NCBI GenBank assembly: GCA_012270965.1
Contig: JAAXHJ010000020.1
Span: 20,828 to 84,827 of the forward strand
Direction: 5' to 3'
Source: Candidatus Palauibacter poriticola
Lineage (GTDB): Bacteria > Gemmatimonadota > Gemmatimonadetes > Palauibacterales > Palauibacteraceae
Length of the DNA stretch: 64,000 nucleotides
Both the position numbers and the translations under genes were made by a program. Position 1 is the stretch's first letter; every line of letters starts with the position of its first letter. Positions 59,786 through 64,000 of the stretch are shown here, piece by piece. The notes beneath the pieces were generated by a model. It was not told where the DNA came from. It did not search any database and worked only from the letters and a program-made list of their open reading frames with translations.

Positions 59786-60796
59786 GTGAGGGCGGTCCTC
59801 TACGACGGGCACGGCGACGCCGACGCACTCTACGTGGGCGAGGTTCCGGACCCCGAACCCGCGCCCGGCGAGGCCCTGGTCCGCATCCGCGCCTGCGCGC
59901 TCAACGGCTTCGATCCGATGATGCTCGGCGGCACGACGGGACTGCGGGTGTCGCTCCCCATGACGCCGTGTGGCGACGCGGCGGGAGAGATCGCGGGCTT
60001 CGGGCCCGGCGCGGAGGCGGCCGGACCGCGGAGCGGGGACCGCGTCCTCATCGACCCGTTGATCGAAGGCCGCGGCATGCTGGGCGAGAGGGCTCCGGGC
60101 GCGGCCGCCGAGTTTCTTGCCGTCCCGCTCGAGAACCTGCTGCCGATTCCCGAAGGCGTCTCGTTCGAACGGGCCGCCGCCCTCCCCGTCGCGTATGGGA
60201 CCGCCCTGCGCTTGATCGAGGACCGTGCGCGGGTCCAGCCGGGCGAGACCGTGCTCATATTGGGCGCGACGGGGGGCGTGGGATGTGGCTGCGTCCAGCT
60301 CTGCAAACGGATCGGGGCGCGGGTCATCGCCACCGGGAGTTCGCGCCGGAAGCTGGAACGGCTGCGCGGGCTGGGGGCGGATCACGTGCTGCCCTCCGGC
60401 TCCACCGAGCTGGTGAGGCGGGTGCGGGCGATCGCGGGCCGGCCCCGTTACCACGATCCCGACGCCGGCGGCGTGGACGTCGTGATCAACTACATCGGCG
60501 GGGCCACGTGGGCGGCGAGCCTGAAGACGCTGCGCTTCCAGGGCCGCATGGTCACGTGCGGAGCCACGGCCGGCTACGACCCGCGTACGGACATCCGCTA
60601 TATCTGGAGCCTCGAGCAGTCGATCATCGGATCGGACGGGTGGAGCCGCGAGGGGCTGGCGCGTCTGCTCGACATGGTGGCCGGCGGCGAACTCGACCCG
60701 GTGATCCACGCCGTCAGGCCGGTCGACGAGATCCGCACGGCGATGCGCGAACTCATGGAGCGCGCGGTATTCGGAAAATCGATTCTGACTCCGTGA
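59786..60796 (+). CDS. MDR-family NAD(P)H-dependent oxidoreductase (quinone oxidoreductase-like)
   Basis: 336 residues from GTG 59786. N-terminal GroES-like domain with EPAPGEALVRIRACALNGFDPMM and a Rossmann domain with the glycine motif ILGATGGVGCGCVQLCKRIGARVIATGSS (core GATGGVG). The usual structural-zinc cysteines are absent, so it is of the zinc-independent kind. A putative substrate cannot be given. It is coupled to the downstream transporter (GTGA). Confidence 0.85.
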   Translation: MRAVLYDGHGDADALYVGEVPDPEPAPGEALVRIRACALNGFDPMMLGGTTGLRVSLPMTPCGDAAGEIAGFGPGAEAAGPRSGDRVLIDPLIEGRGMLGERAPGAAAEFLAVPLENLLPIPEGVSFERAAALPVAYGTALRLIEDRARVQPGETVLILGATGGVGCGCVQLCKRIGARVIATGSSRRKLERLRGLGADHVLPSGSTELVRRVRAIAGRPRYHDPDAGGVDVVINYIGGATWAASLKTLRFQGRMVTCGATAGYDPRTDIRYIWSLEQSIIGSDGWSREGLARLLDMVAGGELDPVIHAVRPVDEIRTAMRELMERAVFGKSILTP

Positions 60797-62133
60797 ACTA
60801 TCCGATCGCCCGCAAGATCCCGCGGGCGGTCCTGGACGCTGAGGCCGACCGGCTGGCGACGATCGCCGACGCGCCGGCGCACCGGAGGCTCGGCGGCTAC
60901 GCGCGGCTGGCCGGGCCGGGGTTCATGGGCGCGGCGCTCACGCTCGGCGCCGGTACGCTCACCTCCTCCATGCTGTCGGGCGCCACCTTCGGCTACCGCA
61001 CCCTGTGGCTGATCTGGCTGAGCGCGGGGCTGGGCCTGTTCATGATGGCCGCGATGGCCCGCTTCACCTGCAGGGGCGGCTTCCGCGTCATCCCGGCGCA
61101 GAACCGGCGTCACTCGTGGATTGTCGGGTCGCTGATGACCGGCCTCGTCGGCACGGCCGCGGTCGCCGTGATCTTCAACTTCGGCCAGGTCGCGCTCGGC
61201 ACCCATCTCATCGAATCGCTGGCGCCGTTCGCCGGCTTCGCGTTCCCCGCCGAGACCAACTGGATCATCTACTGCGCGGTCACGAGCTGGCTCATCCTCA
61301 GCTACGGACGCCGGGGAGGCAGGGGAACGCGGCTCGTCGAGGCGGTCATGAAGGGCGGCATCGGCATCATGATCCTCGCCTTCGGGGCCGTCCTGCTGGT
61401 GGTGGGCGTCGACTGGGACGCGGCGGCGCGCGGCTTCTTCGTGCCGTGGCTGCCCGGCGGCGGCGAGGGTCTGGACCTCTTCATCGCGTCGTCCGCCGCG
61501 GCCGTCGGGGTCATGGACTGGGTCTTCTTCCATTACGCGGGACTTGGCCGGGGTTGGGGGCGGCGGCACGAATCGCTGGCCCGCTTCGATCTGATCGCCG
61601 GGCTCTTCCTCCCCTTCGTGGTCATCAACTTCCTGATGATCGGGGTGTTCGCGGCGACGCTCTTCCCCCAGGGGATCACGCCGGACTCGGCACCCGAACT
61701 GGCGGCCGCGCTCATGCCGCTCCTTGGGCCCACCTGGTCGCAGGTTCTCTTCTACGCGGGCTTCTTGGCCGTGCCCATCACGACGACGGTCGGGATGAGT
61801 CTCGCCGGGGCGATGGCGATCCACGAGGCCTTCGGCTGGGAGCCCGACACGTCGTCGTGGCGCTGGAGGGTCAGCGCGCTCCTGCCGCAGGTCGCCTTCC
61901 TAGCCGCCTGGAACGCCCGGCCGGTCTGGCTCGTGATCGCGATCGCGGCGTTTCTCTCGCTGGCGAACAACGTCGTCGGCTGGTCGATGTACCTCCTGCT
62001 GAACGACCGCGAACTCCTCGGTGCGGACCGCTGTCGATCGTACCTGTGGAACCTCGGCATCCTGCTCCAGGTGACGCTCCTGAACGCGATCGCCGTCACG
62101 TACGTCTTCAACCGCCTAGGGTGGTGGCGATGA
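60793..62133 (+). CDS. NRAMP-like membrane transporter without the canonical metal motifs
   Basis: 446 residues from GTG 60793, about 11 helices with the overall NRAMP hydropathy. The first helix reads LGAGTLTSSMLSGATFGYRT where metal NRAMPs have DPGN, and helix VI reads MDWVFFHYAG where they have MPH. The ion-binding motifs of MntH/NRAMP are thus missing, so transport of Mn or Fe is doubtful. It could carry another ion or a small organic substrate. The stop overlaps the next small gene (ATGA). Confidence 0.8.
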   Translation: MNYPIARKIPRAVLDAEADRLATIADAPAHRRLGGYARLAGPGFMGAALTLGAGTLTSSMLSGATFGYRTLWLIWLSAGLGLFMMAAMARFTCRGGFRVIPAQNRRHSWIVGSLMTGLVGTAAVAVIFNFGQVALGTHLIESLAPFAGFAFPAETNWIIYCAVTSWLILSYGRRGGRGTRLVEAVMKGGIGIMILAFGAVLLVVGVDWDAAARGFFVPWLPGGGEGLDLFIASSAAAVGVMDWVFFHYAGLGRGWGRRHESLARFDLIAGLFLPFVVINFLMIGVFAATLFPQGITPDSAPELAAALMPLLGPTWSQVLFYAGFLAVPITTTVGMSLAGAMAIHEAFGWEPDTSSWRWRVSALLPQVAFLAAWNARPVWLVIAIAAFLSLANNVVGWSMYLLLNDRELLGADRCRSYLWNLGILLQVTLLNAIAVTYVFNRLGWWR

Positions 62134-62354
62134 GCGCTCTGGACCGGCTCCTCGAACGGCGCGCCGGACCATGGTCGGGGCGCGTCTGGGGGCTCGTCCT
62201 CAATCTGGTCGCGAATGCGGTGGCGTTGTGGGGCGTCTCGTCGGTCATGCGGACCGGGGGCGGGTGGACGTGGGTGGTCGCCGGCTGCGCGGCCACGGTC
62301 GCCTGCCTCGCCGTGCTCGCCCGCCCCGCGCCGTCCCCGGGATCGGACGAGTGA
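62130..62354 (+). CDS. Small two-helix membrane protein
   Basis: 74 residues from ATG 62130, overlapping both neighbours (ATGA before, GTGA after). Helices at about 22-41 (LVLNLVANAVALWGVSSVM) and 48-66 (WVVAGCAATVACLAVLA). No known family. Its place between the NRAMP-like transporter and the ligase, with translational coupling to both, suggests a small subunit or regulator of the transporter. Confidence 0.6.
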   Translation: MSALDRLLERRAGPWSGRVWGLVLNLVANAVALWGVSSVMRTGGGWTWVVAGCAATVACLAVLARPAPSPGSDE

Positions 62355-63967
62355 GCGCCGCCGCGCCGCCCGCCCGCGCTCGCGATCGCGAGTCGAACCT
62401 CGGTTACTGGCTCCGCGACGCCTGTGACGCCTTCCCCAACCGCGTTGCGCTCATCGACCTTTCGCGTCCCGTTCCCCGCGAGGTCACCTACGCCGAACTC
62501 GACGAGCGGATGGATCGGGTGGCCAACCTGCTCTCGGATGCCGGCATCGGGACCGGGGACCGGGTCGCGCTGGGTGTCGGCAACCGCTTCGAGTTCGTCG
62601 AGATCCTCTTCGGCGGAATGCGCTGCGGGGCCGTCCCGGTCCCTCTCAACTTCAAGCTGTCGGAGGCGTCGCTGGCCCACATCGTGCGGGACGCGGGTTG
62701 CCGGGCCGCCCTCGTCGACACCGCCGCGGCGGAGCGGGCGGCCACGGTCGTCGAACGGTTGGGGATCGAGAGAAGGTGGGAGGTCGGCGGCGCCGGCCGG
62801 CGGCTCGAACGGGGCGTCGACTGGCCGGACTACGAGCGCGCGCTCGCGACATCGTCGCCCCGCTTCGAGCCTCCGCGGCTCGGCTCCGGCCACCCGGCGT
62901 TTCAGCCCTACACCTCGGGGTCCACCGGCAAACCCAAGGGCGTCGTCCTCTCCCACGACGGCCAGCTCTGGTGGGCGCGCCGTCTGCGGAAGTACTGGCC
63001 CGCCGACCCCGGCGACCGGGCTCTCGTCGCGGTGCCTCTCTACCATAAGAACGCGATGGCCGGAGCCATCAAGCCCCTACTGCAGGCCGGAGCTTCGGTC
63101 GTCATTCTGCCCGGCTTCGCCCCGGAACCCTTCCTGCGGGCCCTCAGCGAATACCGCTGCACGCAGGTCGGGGCCGTCCCCACCGTGTTCGCGATGGCCC
63201 TGGGGCGCATGGACCTGATCGCGGAGCTTGATTTTTCGGCGCTCCGGAAGGTCACGCTGGGATCCGCCCCCGTGCAGCCCGAGCTGATGCACGCGGTCGA
63301 GCGCGCCTTCGTCGTCGACGTCGGCGAGAGCTACGGGCTCACCGAGGGCGGGCCGGTCATGATCGGGCCCGCGCTCGACGGACGCCCGACGCCGACGGGA
63401 AGCTGCGGCGCGGCGTGGCCCGAGGGAGAGGTCAAGCTCGTGCGCGACGGCCGCGAAGACCCGGAATACGGAGAGCTGTGGGTCCGGAACCCCGGCGTCA
63501 CGACCGGCTATCACAACCTGCCCGAGGTCAATGCGGCTCGCCTCCGCGACGGCTGGCTCGCCACCGGCGACCTCTTCTTCCGCGACGGGGATGGTTTCTA
63601 TTACTTCCGCGGCCGCACCGACGACATGTTCAACTCCGGCGGCGAGAACATCTATCCCAAGGAGGTGGAGGAGCTGCTTCTGTCCCATCCCGATGTCCTC
63701 GACGCGGCCGTCGTGCCCGTGCCGCACGCCCTGAAGGGTGAGGTCCCCGCTGCGGTGGTCACGCTCGGCTCGGAGGCGAGCGTCACGACCGAAACGCTCA
63801 AGCAATACGCGCTCGAGCGGGGGCCCGCGTACGCGCACCCCAGGCGCGTCGCGATCGTGGAGGAGATGCCCCTCACCGGGGTGGGGAAGGTGGACCGGGC
63901 GGCGATTCTCGCCGTGCTGGGTCACGCGGAGGGCGGACGCGGAGTGAATGCGGCGCGGGCGGAGTGA
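62351..63967 (+). CDS. AMP-dependent acyl-CoA synthetase/ligase
   Basis: 538 residues from GTG 62351. The adenylate-forming motifs are present: YTSGSTGKPKGVVLSH (P-loop-like A3), GESYGLTEGGPV (A5), DGWLATGDLF (A7), RTDDMFNSGGENIYPKEVEE (A8), and the catalytic Lys in LTGVGKVDRAAI (A10). It activates a carboxylic acid with ATP and CoA. The substrate is not evident; medium-chain or aromatic acids are typical of this group. Three tandem repeats cover its stop codon. Confidence 0.9.
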   Translation: MSAAAPPARARDRESNLGYWLRDACDAFPNRVALIDLSRPVPREVTYAELDERMDRVANLLSDAGIGTGDRVALGVGNRFEFVEILFGGMRCGAVPVPLNFKLSEASLAHIVRDAGCRAALVDTAAAERAATVVERLGIERRWEVGGAGRRLERGVDWPDYERALATSSPRFEPPRLGSGHPAFQPYTSGSTGKPKGVVLSHDGQLWWARRLRKYWPADPGDRALVAVPLYHKNAMAGAIKPLLQAGASVVILPGFAPEPFLRALSEYRCTQVGAVPTVFAMALGRMDLIAELDFSALRKVTLGSAPVQPELMHAVERAFVVDVGESYGLTEGGPVMIGPALDGRPTPTGSCGAAWPEGEVKLVRDGREDPEYGELWVRNPGVTTGYHNLPEVNAARLRDGWLATGDLFFRDGDGFYYFRGRTDDMFNSGGENIYPKEVEELLLSHPDVLDAAVVPVPHALKGEVPAAVVTLGSEASVTTETLKQYALERGPAYAHPRRVAIVEEMPLTGVGKVDRAAILAVLGHAEGGRGVNAARAE

Positions 63968-63999
63968 GCGCGGCGGGGCGGAGTGAACGCGGCGGGGGC
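63941..63999 (+). repeat. Three tandem 19-20-bp repeats at the end of the ligase gene
   Basis: Units GGAGTGAATGCGGCGCGGGC (63941-63960), GGAGTGAGCGCGGCGGGGC (63961-63979) and GGAGTGAACGCGGCGGGGGC (63980-63999) differ at a few positions. The second unit contains the stop codon. The array runs to the window edge and may continue. Confidence 0.85.
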
Positions 64000-64000
64000 G

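Noticed and set aside
1..64000. CRISPR arrays, prophage, insertion sequences, defence systems
   Set aside because: No spaced direct repeats, integrase, transposase or known defence genes are visible; the content is core metabolism and envelope functions.

Overview
The window is about 64 kb of gene-dense chromosome, very GC-rich by eye, with no phage, insertion sequence or CRISPR array that I can see. LptE-like, LpxH-like and MlaD/E/F-type genes point to an LPS-bearing diderm. With a caa3 oxidase, a selenocysteine apparatus (selB and tRNA-Sec), a mannose-type PTS next to hprK, and many split house-keeping clusters, my best guess is an uncultured member of Gemmatimonadota. That placement is inference from gene content only. 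Nearly all genes sit in tight operons, and about 25 neighbouring pairs share an ATGA, GTGA or TTGA start/stop overlap.

Layout. 1-2.0 kb: end of purN, then purH. 2.2-7.1 kb: a Tat-exported molybdenum methionine-sulfoxide reductase (msrP, without msrQ) and the caa3 oxidase operon ctaC-D-E-F. 7.2-10.8 kb: a DUF4159 protein, an orphan E1-alpha dehydrogenase subunit, an unknown 152-residue protein and RNase Z. 10.8-15.0 kb: a fused aroA-cmk gene and rpsA. 15-22.1 kb: an LpoA-like lipoprotein, then propionyl-CoA carboxylase (beta, biotin carboxylase and biotin carrier subunits) and a methylmalonyl-CoA mutase catalytic subunit, i.e. propionyl-CoA to succinyl-CoA. 22.2-30.2 kb: fmdB, argS, a PfkB kinase, purM, the riboflavin genes ribD-E-AB-H, and nusB. 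30.2-37.1 kb: a glycosyltransferase, then hpf, hprK, EIIA/B/C/D of the mannose family, HPr and enzyme I, a complete compact PTS without sugar genes. 37.2-43.1 kb: metK, a bifunctional nuclease, a lipoprotein, recO and selB. 43.1-45.1 kb: a zinc-ribbon protein and ptsN (minus strand), tmRNA, and greA. 45.3-51.8 kb: mlaE-F-D (minus strand), ridA, tRNA-Sec, a DUF5683-like gene, lpxH, a thioesterase, a lipoprotein and lptE. 51.9-59.3 kb: an Mrp-type cation/proton antiporter cluster with a split MrpA and three D-type subunits. 59.3-64 kb: a thioesterase, a zinc-independent MDR reductase, an NRAMP-like transporter lacking the canonical metal motifs, a small membrane protein and an acyl-CoA ligase.

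Regulatory and structural signals. I can read good sigma70-like promoters before ctaC, rpsA and ptsN, each with an inverted repeat touching the promoter elements. There are two intrinsic terminators, after msrP and after tmRNA. A dispersed family of short hairpin repeats built around CCGCTCGAACGCAGCG and ending in CCACGGGCTG occurs at six places between genes, and a second element of about 80-90 nt occurs twice.

The most unusual items are two genes whose best start codon is AUC, the stand-alone MbhD/E subunit of the antiporter, the hairpin repeat family, and the NRAMP-like transporter with non-canonical metal-site motifs.
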